Shown: positions 37,758 to 47,327, counted from the stretch's first letter. The stretch: 64,000 nucleotides of DNA from CAVVDT01 sp963747005 (GCA_963747005.1 CAVVDT010000007.1:1-64000); one strand, 5' to 3'. Made by a program: numbers and translations. Notes: generated by a model not told the origin, from the sequence alone.

Positions 37758-37943
37758 ATGGCTGTTCCGAAGAAGAAAACCTCGCCGATGAAGCGCGGCC
37801 TGCGCCGCTCGGGCCACAAGGTGCCGGGCGTGACCTATGTGGAAAACAAGCAGACCGGCGAACTGCACCGCCCTCACCATGTCGATCTCAAGACCGGCAT
37901 GTATCGCGGCAAGCAGGTGCTGGAGCCCAAGACCGAGTTCTGA
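37758..37943 (+). CDS. rpmF: Large ribosomal subunit protein bL32
   Basis: 61 residues, the alphaproteobacterial form: M-A-V-P-K-K-K-T-S-P-M-K-R-G-L-R-R-S-G-H and R-P-H-H-V-D-L-K-T-G-M-Y-R-G. No zinc-binding Cys, as usual in this group. Has its own terminator at 38037. Confidence 0.97.
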   Translation: MAVPKKKTSPMKRGLRRSGHKVPGVTYVENKQTGELHRPHHVDLKTGMYRGKQVLEPKTEF

Positions 37944-38036
37944 GCGACCGGCGCCGCGGCCGCCGTGTTCGGCCCCCATGACTTTGATCGATGCTGACGT
38001 GGGCCGGAGGCAACTGGCTGATCGCCAATCGATCCG

Positions 38037-38067
38037 AAGGCCGGCAGCAGTGCCGGCCTTTCGTTTT
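38037..38067 (+). terminator. Intrinsic terminator after rpmF
   Basis: AAGGCCGGCA (38037-38046), loop GCAG, TGCCGGCCTT (38051-38060), then TCGTTTTC. Perfect 10-bp stem. Confidence 0.85.
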
Positions 38068-38126
38068 CGCGCCGGGCGGCGCAAGATCGCCGATGAGGGG
38101 CCAAAGCTGCCCGGAGGACATCGCCC

Positions 38127-38540
38127 ATGCGCATACTGCTTGCCTTGCCGCTGATGATCGTGGTCATCATCGCCTACAACGCCATGGCCTTCGGCAATCC
38201 GGGTTCGCTGGATCAGGTGGTGTTTGCCGTCCACATGATGTCGGGCGCCGCGGTCACCTTCACCGCCGGCAACCTGCTCCTTGCCGCCGGCCTCGTGATG
38301 CTGTTTATCGAGGTGCTGAAGGCTGCCAGGGCGAGCGACGGGACGATCATTGACCACATCCTGTCGACGCTGCTGTTCAGCGCCGCGCTGGTCGAGTTCG
38401 TGCTGGTGCGCCAGGCAGGAACCGCCACCTTCGCGCTGATCGTCGGCCTGTGCCTGCTCGATGTTCTGGCCGGGTTCTCGGTGTCGATCCGCACCTCGCG
38501 CCGCGATGTCGCGATCGGCAACGGCCGCGGCTTCGACTGA
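38127..38540 (+). CDS. Small integral membrane protein
   Basis: 137 residues with four predicted membrane segments (about 3-21, 30-58, 72-90, 95-115). The N-terminus could act as a signal anchor. Looks like a conserved alphaproteobacterial four-helix protein of unknown role; no motif recognised. C-terminus is short and cytoplasmic-looking (S-R-R-D-V-A-I-G-N). Confidence 0.7.
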   Translation: MRILLALPLMIVVIIAYNAMAFGNPGSLDQVVFAVHMMSGAAVTFTAGNLLLAAGLVMLFIEVLKAARASDGTIIDHILSTLLFSAALVEFVLVRQAGTATFALIVGLCLLDVLAGFSVSIRTSRRDVAIGNGRGFD

Positions 38541-38645
38541 AACGCGATTGCAACCGAATTTTAGGGTCTGACCGCTAGGTTCGGCGGGTGTTTCACTCAC
38601 TTAAGCCTCGTGGGAACTGCGGGACAGGCTCGAGCGGAGGCGGCC

Positions 38646-40034
38646 GTGATCGCCATTGACAGGCTGATAGCCGTTCTGCCGGGACCTCTCGGTCGGCTGG
38701 CAAAGGACCTCCTTGGGGGCGACGGCGGCCGCGCCGAGGCCAAGCGCGGCGCCCTTGCCGCCTTTGCCATCCGCGTCGTTTCGGCGGGCATCGCCTTCAT
38801 GTCGCAGGTGCTTCTGGCCCGCTGGATCGGGGTGCATGAATTCGGCATCTTTACCTTCGTGTGGGTCTTGGCCAACGTGGTCGGAACCTTGTGCGCCCTG
38901 GGCTTTTCAACTTCGGCCATCCGTTTCATCCCGGAATACCGCACCCGCGGCCACTTCGCCCTGACGCGCGGCTTCCTGCTCACCGGCCGCTCGCTGTCGT
39001 TCATGGCGGGATCGCTGGTGGCCGTTTCCGGCATGGCTTTCCTGTTGACCCATGTCGATGCCGTCGAAGCGCAATACCGGGTGCCCATGGCCATCGGTCT
39101 CATGTGTCTGCCGGCGTTTGCGTTGACCGATTTCCAGGACGGGGTGGGTCGCGCCGAGGGGTGGATCGACCTGGCGCTGGGACCGCCCTATATCTTCCGG
39201 CCGCTGCTGATCCTGATCTGCGTGGCCCTTGCCGTCGCCGTCGGCTGGGGTCGCAGCGCCGAAACCGCCATCGAGGGCGCGGTGATCGCCACCTGGGTGA
39301 CGGTCATCGCCCAGTTCAGGCTGCAAAGGCAGCGGCTGCAGACGCGCGTGCCGGACGGCGAGCGGCGTTACCGCTGGCCGCTGTGGTTCAGGGTGTCGCT
39401 GCCGCTGTTGCTGCTCGAGGGCTTCACCTTGATGATGACCAACCTCGACATCCTGTTGCTCAACATTTTCGTCAGCCCCGATGATATCGCGCTCTACTTC
39501 GCGGCGGCGCGCACCATCTCCCTGATCAGCTTCGTGCATTTCGCCATCACCGCGGTCGCCATGCCGCAATTCACCACCCTGGCAGTGGCCGGCGACGGCA
39601 AGGCCATCCGGCAACGGCTGGCGGAAATGCGCGCCTGGACCTTCTGGCCGTCGCTGGCGGGCGCATCGGGGCTATTGATCATCGGCCAGCCGGTATTGTG
39701 GCTGTTCGGCCCGGAATTCACCGCCGCCTATCCGGTGATGCTGGTGCTGGCCGGGGGGCTGCTGGCGATGGCGGCGGCAGGGCCCGTGCAAGGGCTCCTG
39801 GTGGTCACCGGCCGCCAGAACGTGACGGCCATCGTCCTGGCGGCAACGGTCATCATCAACGGCGCCTTGAACCTGGCGCTCATTCCCTATTGGGGTCTTC
39901 TGGGCGCGGCGGCGGCGACGTCGCTGTCGCTGGCCTTCCAGGCGCTGGTTCTGCATATCGTGGCGCGGCGGGTGACCGCGGGCGATCTGGCGTTGCCGGC
40001 CGAGGGGAGGATGCATGGCGCGGCCGCTGAATGA
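38646..40034 (+). CDS. Lipid/polysaccharide flippase (MATE/MVF-like, Wzx type)
   Basis: 462 residues from a GTG at 38646, chosen for the GGAGG 6 bases upstream; the frame opens at 38610. About 12-14 membrane segments, starting at R-G-A-L-A-A-F-A-I-R-V-V-S; F-T-F-V-W-V-L-A and D-I-A-L-Y-F-A-A-A-R-T are typical of Polysacc_synt. Moves lipid-linked saccharides across the inner membrane. Overlaps the following acyltransferase-like gene by 20 bases. Confidence 0.88.
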   Translation: MIAIDRLIAVLPGPLGRLAKDLLGGDGGRAEAKRGALAAFAIRVVSAGIAFMSQVLLARWIGVHEFGIFTFVWVLANVVGTLCALGFSTSAIRFIPEYRTRGHFALTRGFLLTGRSLSFMAGSLVAVSGMAFLLTHVDAVEAQYRVPMAIGLMCLPAFALTDFQDGVGRAEGWIDLALGPPYIFRPLLILICVALAVAVGWGRSAETAIEGAVIATWVTVIAQFRLQRQRLQTRVPDGERRYRWPLWFRVSLPLLLLEGFTLMMTNLDILLLNIFVSPDDIALYFAAARTISLISFVHFAITAVAMPQFTTLAVAGDGKAIRQRLAEMRAWTFWPSLAGASGLLIIGQPVLWLFGPEFTAAYPVMLVLAGGLLAMAAAGPVQGLLVVTGRQNVTAIVLAATVIINGALNLALIPYWGLLGAAAATSLSLAFQALVLHIVARRVTAGDLALPAEGRMHGAAAE

Positions 40035-41187
40035 GCGCTACCCGGTCACCGATGCCGAGCGGCTGAGCGAACTGGCCGATGCCGAGCCCGGCTCAAGGCA
40101 TGCCGGCTGGCGGCGACTGGCCGAAGCCGCCCTGGTGCCGGCGGCCGGGTCGGGGCCGGAGTGGCTCGGAACGCTGCTGGAGGTGCTCGGGAACGAAGTG
40201 CATCCGCTCACGGCGCACTGCGGCGATGAGATTGCCGGCCTGCTGGCGGTAACGGCCAAAGGGTCGTTGGCCGGCTTTGCGGCACCGGTGGCGGTGAGCT
40301 GGCACAGCGATCTCACCTTTGCAGGAACACCACTGATCACCGGCCGTGATGCGGCCGGCGCCGTGGCCGGTCTCGTGACGGCGGCGCGGCGCGAGATTGG
40401 CGCCAACGCCCTCGTGATCAACGGCATGGAGGCCGACCCACGCCTGCTGGAGGCGGTCGCCGAGGCGGCCGGGAGCCTGGGGCTTTCGTGGCGGATCCTT
40501 GCCCGCCACGAGCGCGCCGCCCTGCGGCCGACGGGCGAACCCTACGAGGCGTGGCTGAAGCGCAGTTTCCCGACCAAGCGGCGGCGCGAGTATCGCCGCC
40601 TCAAGGCCCGGCTGGCGGAAACCGGCAAGCTCCGCTTCGACAGCCGTGGCATGGCTGAGCCCGTCAATCCCTGGATCGACCAGTTCATCGCCCTCGAACA
40701 GGCCGGCTGGAAGGGGCGTCGCGGCACCGCCATCGGCTGCGATGCGGCGCTCACGGCGGCCCTGCGGCTGGGCCTTGAAAGACTGGCGCGGCGCGGCGAC
40801 CTCGGCTTCTGGCGGCTCAGCGTCGATGGCCGGCCGGTCGCCATGCTGTTTGCACCTATGGCTGGAGAGCGGGCCTGGCTCCTCAAGATCGCCCATGACG
40901 AAACCTTCGCGCGGTTCTCGCCGGGCCTCCTGATCGTGCTCGAAGCCACCCGGGAACTGCTGGCCGCCAAGCGTTTCAGCCTCATCGATTCCTGTGCCGT
41001 GCCCGGCCATCCGCTGATCGAACACCTGTGGGACGATCGCATCGGCATTTGCGATGTAATGATCGCCACACCGGGCACGTCGAACAGGCTGTTCGCCCTC
41101 CTGGTCGGAGCGGAAAGGACAAGGCGAATGGTGCGGGCAGCGGGGAAAAAGGCGCTCTATTCGCTTACCGGGCGAAAGGTGAAGTGA
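40015..41187 (+). CDS. GNAT-fold (BioF2-like) N-acyltransferase
   Basis: 390 residues, Acetyltransf_6/BioF2-like: K-R-S-F-P-T-K-R-R-R-E-Y-R-R-L-K-A-R-L before the acceptor domain, A-L-E-Q-A-G-W-K-G-R and a C-terminal A-M-L-F-A-P...D-S-C-A-V-P-G-H core. These proteins often act on cell envelope saccharides or amino sugars. Coupling to the flippase suggests a shared surface polysaccharide pathway. Confidence 0.82.
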   Translation: MARPLNERYPVTDAERLSELADAEPGSRHAGWRRLAEAALVPAAGSGPEWLGTLLEVLGNEVHPLTAHCGDEIAGLLAVTAKGSLAGFAAPVAVSWHSDLTFAGTPLITGRDAAGAVAGLVTAARREIGANALVINGMEADPRLLEAVAEAAGSLGLSWRILARHERAALRPTGEPYEAWLKRSFPTKRRREYRRLKARLAETGKLRFDSRGMAEPVNPWIDQFIALEQAGWKGRRGTAIGCDAALTAALRLGLERLARRGDLGFWRLSVDGRPVAMLFAPMAGERAWLLKIAHDETFARFSPGLLIVLEATRELLAAKRFSLIDSCAVPGHPLIEHLWDDRIGICDVMIATPGTSNRLFALLVGAERTRRMVRAAGKKALYSLTGRKVK

Positions 41188-41196
41188 TGGCGGGGC

Positions 41197-42120
41197 TCAC
41201 TTGAGGCTCGTCAGGTAGGTCGCGATAGCCTTGAGATCGGTCTCGGGCAGTTGCGACAGGTTGGTCTGTACCGAGCCCATGCCGCCGCTCGACAGCTTGT
41301 CGTAGCCGAAGGCGGGTCCCCACTGAAACGCCTCCACCAGCGTAGCGGCGTCCTTGTAGGGCGCACGGCCGTAGAGCTTCTTGCGGTTGGGTTCGGTCAG
41401 GTTGTGAAGGCTCGGCACCTGGCCCTTGCCTTCGGGATGCGGGCCGCCTTCCAGCCAGTGGCCTTTCTCGGCGACCATGAAGATGTTGCGCGGGGTGTGG
41501 CATTCGCCGCAATGACCGGGGCCCTTGACCAGATAGGCGCCGCGGTTCCAGGCCGCGCTCTGTGAGGGATCGGGCCTGACCTCGCGGCGGTGGACGGCGA
41601 GAAGCTGCCACAGGCCGATGCCGCGCCTGAGGAGCCAGGGAAACGGAATGTCGGCCGGGCGGAAGGGATAGGATACCGGCTTCAGGGTCATCAGATAGGC
41701 CCGGATGTCGAGAATGTCCGACATTTTCATGCGGGCATAGGAGGTATAGGGAAAGGCCGGGATGAGGTGGCGGCCGCTGGGGGCGAGACCGAGCTGCATG
41801 GCATTGACGAAGTCGGCCTCAGACCAGTTGCCGATGCCGGTCGCCTTGTCGGGTGTGATGTTGGGCGGATAGAGGGTGCCAATGGGCGTGACGAGCGGAT
41901 GGCCGCCCGAGGGCAGCGACTTGTCGGCGGTCTTGTCCGTTTCGGGCGGCAAATGGCAGGAAATGCAGCCGCCGATGGTATAGAGCAGCTTGCCGTTGGC
42001 CAGATCGGGCGTATGGGAGACAATGGCGCTGGCCGGCAGGGGGCGCGGCAGGGTCAGGAAGATGAAGGCCGCCAGACCGGCGATTGCCAGAAGGGCAAGG
42101 ATGCCGGCGGCCTTCTTCAT
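41197..42120 (-). CDS. Membrane-anchored diheme cytochrome c
   Basis: 307 residues. N-terminal membrane anchor (about 5-25), then two haem sites C-I-S-C-H (about 53-57) and C-G-E-C-H (about 209-213), with later Met residues able to serve as axial ligands. Resembles cytochrome subunits of alcohol or sulfur-compound dehydrogenases. Follows a cytochrome c' gene by 28 bases, same strand, so an electron-transfer pair in the periplasm. Confidence 0.87.
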   Translation of the reverse strand: MKKAAGILALLAIAGLAAFIFLTLPRPLPASAIVSHTPDLANGKLLYTIGGCISCHLPPETDKTADKSLPSGGHPLVTPIGTLYPPNITPDKATGIGNWSEADFVNAMQLGLAPSGRHLIPAFPYTSYARMKMSDILDIRAYLMTLKPVSYPFRPADIPFPWLLRRGIGLWQLLAVHRREVRPDPSQSAAWNRGAYLVKGPGHCGECHTPRNIFMVAEKGHWLEGGPHPEGKGQVPSLHNLTEPNRKKLYGRAPYKDAATLVEAFQWGPAFGYDKLSSGGMGSVQTNLSQLPETDLKAIATYLTSLK

Positions 42121-42148
42121 GGCTCACGTCCCCCAAACGAGGCGCTGA

Positions 42149-42607
42149 TCAGTTCTTCGGCCGGCGGAATTTCTCGTGGCAGGCCCCGCAGGCCCCCTTG
42201 CCGAGTTCCGTCAGCGCCGGGCCGAGGCCGGCCTTGTCGGTGACGGCGCCAAGCTTGGTGGCGGCCTCGACGGCCTTGTCGAAACCGGCAAGGAAATCGG
42301 CATTGTCGCTCCACACCTCAGGCTTGGCCCAGGTTTCCGCACTGCCCTTGTCGGAGCCGGCGGGGAACAGGGTCTTGTCGTGCTTGAAATGCTCAATCAG
42401 AAGGTCGGCCTGCTGCTTGACCACGGCGGTATCGAAGGGGGCCTCGCCCTTCAGAATCTTGACGATGACCTGCAGTGCCGCGCCCTGCTCCTTCATCGAC
42501 TGGCGCCGATCCTCGATGGGTCCGGCAAGGGCGGCGCTGATGAGAAGGCCGGTCGCTACGGCGCCGGCCGTCAGGGCAACGGCCAGTTTCCTGGTTCTTG
42601 CAGACAT
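42149..42607 (-). CDS. Cytochrome c' / c556 family protein
   Basis: 152 residues from the ATG at 42607 (GGAGGAT upstream). Signal peptide (about 1-28, ending AALA), four-helix-bundle cytochrome with the haem site near the C-terminus, A-C-G-A-C-H-E-K-F-R. Family members bind NO or act as electron carriers. First gene of the pair with the diheme cytochrome. Confidence 0.9.
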   Translation of the reverse strand: MSARTRKLAVALTAGAVATGLLISAALAGPIEDRRQSMKEQGAALQVIVKILKGEAPFDTAVVKQQADLLIEHFKHDKTLFPAGSDKGSAETWAKPEVWSDNADFLAGFDKAVEAATKLGAVTDKAGLGPALTELGKGACGACHEKFRRPKN

Positions 42608-42959
42608 CGATATCCTCCGTGGGGTTGGGCATGACGGCATGTCATGCGCGTTGAATTCGACACACAAAGCCCCGCACCACTCGGGCGCCGTGGCAATGTT
42701 GCCGAGTGATTTCCGCTGACGCAAGAGGCGAATCAATCACCTTTCCGCTAGCGTGACGGCTCGCGCTCGATGTCGCCGCGCCAGCGTCCAACTTCCGCCT
42801 TGTTCTCTGCGCTAATGCCGGCGCCGTGGTGGCCGCCCGGCCTGCGATTCAACCAGCGAACGGGCAGGAACAGCCTTAGGCTTTCCTTAGAGGCTTTCGT
42901 GATAACGTGACAGCATGATCCCCTGAATGGGTTCGTGCGCAAGGAAGTGAGTAAACCCG
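42608..42959. other. Intergenic stretch
   Basis: 352 bases between the cytochrome pair and the 49-residue ORF. No gene, repeat or strong hairpin was seen. The cytochrome promoter should lie near 42640-42740 and that of the small ORF near 42870-42930. Confidence 0.35.
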
Positions 42960-43109
42960 ATGAGCGATCGACGCTCCGTACAGCAAGTGCCGGTTCAAAG
43001 CGAGCAGGCCGCCCCGTTGAGCCCGGAACTCAAGGAGTTCCTCCACATGCTGCAGGTGATCGAGGATCACCCCGATGCCTGCACCAAGGACAGCAGCGAG
43101 AGCCACTGA
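42960..43109 (+). CDS. Possible small protein, 49 residues
   Basis: ATG at 42960 with AAGGAAG some 14 bases upstream; stop at 43107-43109. Polar and acidic, with a likely helix L-S-P-E-L-K-E-F-L-H-M-L-Q-V-I-E-D-H. Reads like a real small soluble protein but no family is recognised and ribosome spacing is long. Confidence 0.4.
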   Translation: MSDRRSVQQVPVQSEQAAPLSPELKEFLHMLQVIEDHPDACTKDSSESH

Positions 43110-43337
43110 GGCTCTAAGAAGCCGCGGCAGCCGACCGCCTTCGGGCGTATGCTGGCATGATCGTTTATCCGCGCCGCCCAACGATCGTAACAGCCCTCGA
43201 CATTCCAGGTTCCTGCCGCGAGCGACCATTGCATGCCGCGACATGCCGAACCGCGGTTGGGTGCCGGCATGTGCTTGCCGGCGGGCCCGGTCCCTTCTAG
43301 TCTGCCGCCTGTGCTCGGTGGACAGCGAGGTGAACCC

Positions 43338-43925
43338 ATGCGGCTAATGATCCCGGCGCGCGGTCATTGGAGCGGCGTGATCGCCAGGGGGCGGCACCTC
43401 AGGGTCATCGACCTGGAGGGCCGCCAGGCGGTGGATTTCCTCGCCTACAATGCGGCTGATCCGGCCGAGCGCTATCATGCGCCCAACACCATCAAGAAGG
43501 CCGGGACCATCCTCCTGACGACCGGGCACACGCTTTATTCCGATCGCGCGCGCGGGCTGTTCACCATCATCGAGGATACATTCGGCGGCCACGATACCAT
43601 TGGCGGCTGCTGTTCGGGACCCTCCAACTTGATGCTCTATGGCATCGGGAATGCCGGCTGCCGGGAGAATTTCCTCGCCGAACTGGAGCCGCGGGGGCTC
43701 GGCTGGAAGGACATCGTGCCCAACGTCAACTGGTTCATGAAGGTGCCGGTCGCAACCGGCGGCGATGCGGCGATCGCCACCGGAGCTTCGCGGCCGGGCG
43801 ATGCGGTGCTGTTGCGGGCCGAGATGGACGTGCTCGCCGTCATTTCCAACTGCCCGCAGGTGCTCAACCCGTGCAACGACTTCAATCCGACAGCGATTGC
43901 CATCGAGACGGATGACGCCGGCTGA
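43338..43925 (+). CDS. DUF1989 (urea carboxylase-associated) family protein
   Basis: 195 residues from the ATG at 43338 (GCGAGGTGA upstream). Family marks: G-R-Q-A-V-D-F-L-A-Y-N, the N-T-x-K middle part and a C-C-S-G-P-S-N segment with Cys pairs, then C-P-Q-V-L-N-P-C-N-D-F-N-P. Relatives sit with urea carboxylase or act as minor deaminase/lyase-type enzymes. No urea carboxylase gene is near. Substrate unknown. Confidence 0.8.
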   Translation: MRLMIPARGHWSGVIARGRHLRVIDLEGRQAVDFLAYNAADPAERYHAPNTIKKAGTILLTTGHTLYSDRARGLFTIIEDTFGGHDTIGGCCSGPSNLMLYGIGNAGCRENFLAELEPRGLGWKDIVPNVNWFMKVPVATGGDAAIATGASRPGDAVLLRAEMDVLAVISNCPQVLNPCNDFNPTAIAIETDDAG

Positions 43926-44034
43926 GGGCTGCCGGGCCAAGGCCGTCGCCTGGTTCGGCGATTGACTTACCCGGCGCTTGCGCTAGGCTTGGCGCCCAAG
44001 AAGGATGCGGCGTTGCAGAGTGGAGTCATGTTTC

Positions 44035-44298
44035 ATGCGTAGCGTATGGACGGGAATTTTGTGCGCCGGGCTCATCGCCGGCTGCGGCACCGCCGCGGCG
44101 GCGCAGGGCGTGAAGATCTGGGTACCGACCCCGGTGCGGGTCGTGGCCCACGAGGCGCCTGCCGCCAAGGTCCAGGTCAAGGTCGTCACCGTGGTGGTCA
44201 GCACCAGCGCCCGCCGCAACACCAGCCGCGACTGGTCGCTGGGCAGCGGCGCCTTCGGCTATACCAAGGTCTATTCGGGGCCGCGCTATCCCTTCTGA
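44035..44298 (+). CDS. Small exported protein, possible lipoprotein
   Basis: 87 residues from the ATG at 44035. N-terminal hydrophobic stretch has a lipobox-like L-I-A-G-C (about 13-17), also compatible with cleavage after A-A-A-A. The mature part is basic with V-K-V-V-T-V-V-V and ends Y-T-K-V-Y-S-G-P-R-Y. No family recognised. Confidence 0.6.
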   Translation: MRSVWTGILCAGLIAGCGTAAAAQGVKIWVPTPVRVVAHEAPAAKVQVKVVTVVVSTSARRNTSRDWSLGSGAFGYTKVYSGPRYPF

Positions 44299-44499
44299 TC
44301 CGGCGTTGGCGCAACCCGGCAGACCATTGCACGTTCACCGCCGCCTCTGTATAAGGCGCGGCGGCGGGCCGGCTTAAGTTCACCCCTGGAGGATGGCCGG
44401 GCCGCCTTCGACTAACGCAAAGCCGGCGTTTTCGATCCGCAGAGGCGTCTTTCAACGCTTCTACCGGAAACGCCCTAGCTGTTCAGCAAGGAGTTGACC

Positions 44500-45153
44500 A
44501 TGGCCAAGACAATCCAGTTGGCGGTCAAGGCACGCGACCGGGCCGGCAAGGGGGCCGCCCGGGCCGAGCGTCGCCAGAACCGCGTTCCCGGCGTCATCTA
44601 CGGCGACAAGAAAGAGCCGCAGATGATTTCGGCCGACTACAAGAGCTTGTGGACGCACGTACAGACGGGGCGGTTTCTTTCCACCCTCGTCGACCTCGAC
44701 GTCGACGGCACCACCATCCGCACCATTCCCCGCGACATCCAGTTCGATCCGGTGCGCGACACGCTGGTGCATGTGGACTTCCTGCGGCTCGGCAAGGGTG
44801 CACGCATCGCGGTGGAAGTGCCGGTGCATTTCTACAACCAGGAGCTGGCGCCCGGCATCAAGCGCGGCGGCGCCCTCAACGTGGTGCGCCATGAGGTCGA
44901 GCTGTTCTGCCCGGCCGAAGCCATCCCCGACCAGATCGACATCGATCTCACCGGCTTCAACATCGGCGATTCCATCCACATCAGCTACGTCAAGCTGCCG
45001 GAAGGAGTGACGCCGACCATCACCGACCGCGACTTCACCATCGCCACCATCGCCGGCGCTGGACCAGAGGAAGAAGAAGTGAGCGAGGAAGAAACGCCGG
45101 AGACCAAGGTGATCGGCGAGGAAGAAGAAGCCGAAGAAGAGAGCGAAGACTGA
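44500..45153 (+). CDS. rplY: Large ribosomal subunit protein bL25 (CTC type)
   Basis: 217 residues from the ATG at 44500 (AAGGAG at correct spacing; a TTG at 44494 is in frame). N-terminal 5S rRNA-binding domain with R-Q-N-R-V-P-G-V-I-Y-G, then the CTC-type beta domain. The last 30 residues are an acidic tail of Glu runs. Binds 5S rRNA; part of the rplY-pth-ychF operon. Confidence 0.97.
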   Translation: MAKTIQLAVKARDRAGKGAARAERRQNRVPGVIYGDKKEPQMISADYKSLWTHVQTGRFLSTLVDLDVDGTTIRTIPRDIQFDPVRDTLVHVDFLRLGKGARIAVEVPVHFYNQELAPGIKRGGALNVVRHEVELFCPAEAIPDQIDIDLTGFNIGDSIHISYVKLPEGVTPTITDRDFTIATIAGAGPEEEEVSEEETPETKVIGEEEEAEEESED

Positions 45154-45165
45154 GGCTGAAGGGCC

Positions 45166-45765
45166 ATGCTGCTATTCGTCGGTCTCGGCAACCCGGGACC
45201 GAAATATGAGCGCAACCGGCATAATATCGGCTATCTGGCGGTGGACGAGATCGTCCGCCGCCATCGCTTTTCGCCTTGGCGGCGCAAGTTCCACGGCGAG
45301 ATTTGCGATGGCCTCATCGAGGGCGAGAAGGTGCTGGTGCTGAAGCCGCTCACCTACATGAACGAATCGGGGCGGGCGGTCGGTGAGGCGGCGCGCTTCT
45401 ACGGCTTTCTGCCCGATGAGGTGGTGGTGTTCCACGATGAGCTCGACCTGCCGGCCGGCAAGCTGCGCATGAAGCTGGGCGGCGGGGCGGCGGGCCATAA
45501 CGGGCTGCGCTCGATCACCCAGCATATCGGTGCTGACTTCCACCGGGTGCGCCTCGGCATCGGCCATCCCGGCGAGCGTGAGCGGGTGACCGGGCATGTG
45601 CTCGGCGACTTCGCCAAGGCCGACCGGGCATGGCTCGATCGCTTCCTTGAGACCATCGCCGACCACGCCGGGCTGCTGGCCCGCCACCAGTTCGCGACGT
45701 TCCAGAACAAGGTGCATCTGAGCCTCAATCCGGACGAGAAAAGGCAAGAAAAGGGCGCACCCTGA
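45166..45765 (+). CDS. pth: Peptidyl-tRNA hydrolase
   Basis: 199 residues. G-L-G-N-P-G-P-K-Y, catalytic His in N-R-H-N-I-G-Y, the H-D-E-L-D-L-P motif and G-G-A-A-G-H-N-G-L-R-S-I are present. Frees tRNA from dropped-off peptidyl-tRNA. Shares its stop with the start of ychF (one-base overlap). Confidence 0.98.
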   Translation: MLLFVGLGNPGPKYERNRHNIGYLAVDEIVRRHRFSPWRRKFHGEICDGLIEGEKVLVLKPLTYMNESGRAVGEAARFYGFLPDEVVVFHDELDLPAGKLRMKLGGGAAGHNGLRSITQHIGADFHRVRLGIGHPGERERVTGHVLGDFAKADRAWLDRFLETIADHAGLLARHQFATFQNKVHLSLNPDEKRQEKGAP

Positions 45766-46862
45766 TGGGCTTCAAATGCGGCATCGTCGGGTTGCCCAAT
45801 GTCGGCAAGTCGACCCTCTTCAACGCGCTGACCCAGACGGCGGCGGCGCAGGCGGCGAACTATCCCTTCTGCACCATCGAGCCCAATGTGGGCGACGTGG
45901 CGGTGCCCGATGAACGCCTCGACAAGCTCGCCGCCATTGCCAAAAGCGCCCAGATCATCCCGACGCGCCTCACCTTCGTCGATATCGCCGGGCTGGTGCG
46001 CGGCGCCTCCCGGGGCGAGGGACTCGGCAACCAGTTCCTCGCCAATATCCGCGAGGTGGATGCCATCGCCCATGTGGTGCGGTGCTTCGAGGACGGCGAC
46101 GTGACGCACGTTGAAAACCGCATCGATCCCATCGCCGACATCGAGACCGTCGAAACCGAACTGATGCTGGCCGACCTCGACAGCCTGGAGCGGCGCCACG
46201 AGCAACTCGACAAGCGCGGCAAGGGCGGCGACAAGGAGGCAAGGGCGCTGGCCGACCTGATGGGCCGGGCGCTTGGCCTGTTGCGCGAAGGCAAGCCCGC
46301 CCGCCTGACGCGACGCACGAGTGAAGAGGAAAAGGCATTTCGCGGCCTCGGCCTCCTCACCGCCAAGCCGGTTCTCTATGTGTGCAATGTCGATGAGGCC
46401 TCGGCCCGGGACGGCAATGATTTCTCGGCACAGGTGTTCGCCCGGGCGGCGGAGGAAGGCGAACGCGCCGTCGTCGTCTCGGCCAAGATAGAGAGCGAGA
46501 TCGCGGTGCTGCCGGGCGAGGAGCAAAAGGACTATCTGGACGCCATCGGGCTGGATGAACCGGGGCTCAACCGGGTGATCCGCGAAGGCTACCGGCTCCT
46601 CGACCTCATCACCTATTTCACCGCCGGTCCCAAGGAAGCCCGCGCCTGGACGGTGACGCGGGGAACCCGCGCCCCGCAGGCCGCCGGCGTCATCCACAGC
46701 GACTTCGAAAAAGGCTTCATCCGCGCTGAAACCATTGCCTGTGACGATTATGTCGCGCTCAATGGCGAGGCCGGCGCCCGCGAGGCCGGACGCATGCGGC
46801 TGGAAGGCAAGGACTACGTGGTCGCCGATGGCGATGTCATGCATTTCCGCTTCGCCAACTGA
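45765..46862 (+). CDS. ychF: Redox-responsive ATPase/GTPase YchF (OLA1-like)
   Basis: 365 residues. P-loop G-L-P-N-V-G-K-S-T, D-I-A-G-L-V-R-G-A-S-R-G-E-G-L-G-N-Q-F-L-A-N-I-R (two runs), then the coiled-coil insert and C-terminal TGS domain. ATP-preferring Obg-family protein bound to ribosomes. Third gene of the operon. Confidence 0.97.
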   Translation: MGFKCGIVGLPNVGKSTLFNALTQTAAAQAANYPFCTIEPNVGDVAVPDERLDKLAAIAKSAQIIPTRLTFVDIAGLVRGASRGEGLGNQFLANIREVDAIAHVVRCFEDGDVTHVENRIDPIADIETVETELMLADLDSLERRHEQLDKRGKGGDKEARALADLMGRALGLLREGKPARLTRRTSEEEKAFRGLGLLTAKPVLYVCNVDEASARDGNDFSAQVFARAAEEGERAVVVSAKIESEIAVLPGEEQKDYLDAIGLDEPGLNRVIREGYRLLDLITYFTAGPKEARAWTVTRGTRAPQAAGVIHSDFEKGFIRAETIACDDYVALNGEAGAREAGRMRLEGKDYVVADGDVMHFRFAN

Positions 46863-46871
46863 GGTGAGGGC

Positions 46872-47327
46872 ATGAGCGAACTGTTGCACTACGAGGACTA
46901 CGCGCCGGGGCAGGTGGGCGAGCATGGGCCCTACGCGGTGACGGTCGAGGAAATCAAGGATTTCGCCCGGCGCTGGGATCCGCAACCCTTCCATCTCGAT
47001 GAAGCGGCGGGACGCAGCAGCATCATGGGCGCCTTGTGCGCTTCGGGCTGGCATGTGTGTGCCATGATGAACCGGCTGATGATCGACGGTTATGTCAACC
47101 GCTCGGCCTCCATGGGATCTTTCGGGCTCAGCGAAGTGAGGTGGGCCAGGCCGGTGTTCCCCGGCGATGAGCTGATGCTCAAGTGGAGCGTCACCGACAA
47201 GCGCGTTTCGTCGCGGCGGCCGGAGATGGGCATCATCACCATGCATTTCGAATTGAGCGACCAGAACGGCGAATTGAAGCTCATGGCCGACGGCGTCAAC
47301 CTGTTCCGGGTACGGGGGGCGGCATGA
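46872..47327 (+). CDS. MaoC-family hot-dog dehydratase (1)
   Basis: 151 residues. W-D-P-Q-P-F-H-L-D, then A-L-C-A-S-G-W-H, the MaoC (R)-hydratase core. First of three overlapping genes: MaoC, MaoC, SDR. Its stop shares ATGA with the next start. Two small MaoC chains suggest a heterodimer acting on acyl-CoA, for example in a beta-oxidation or steroid-like route. Substrate unknown. Confidence 0.87.
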   Translation: MSELLHYEDYAPGQVGEHGPYAVTVEEIKDFARRWDPQPFHLDEAAGRSSIMGALCASGWHVCAMMNRLMIDGYVNRSASMGSFGLSEVRWARPVFPGDELMLKWSVTDKRVSSRRPEMGIITMHFELSDQNGELKLMADGVNLFRVRGAA

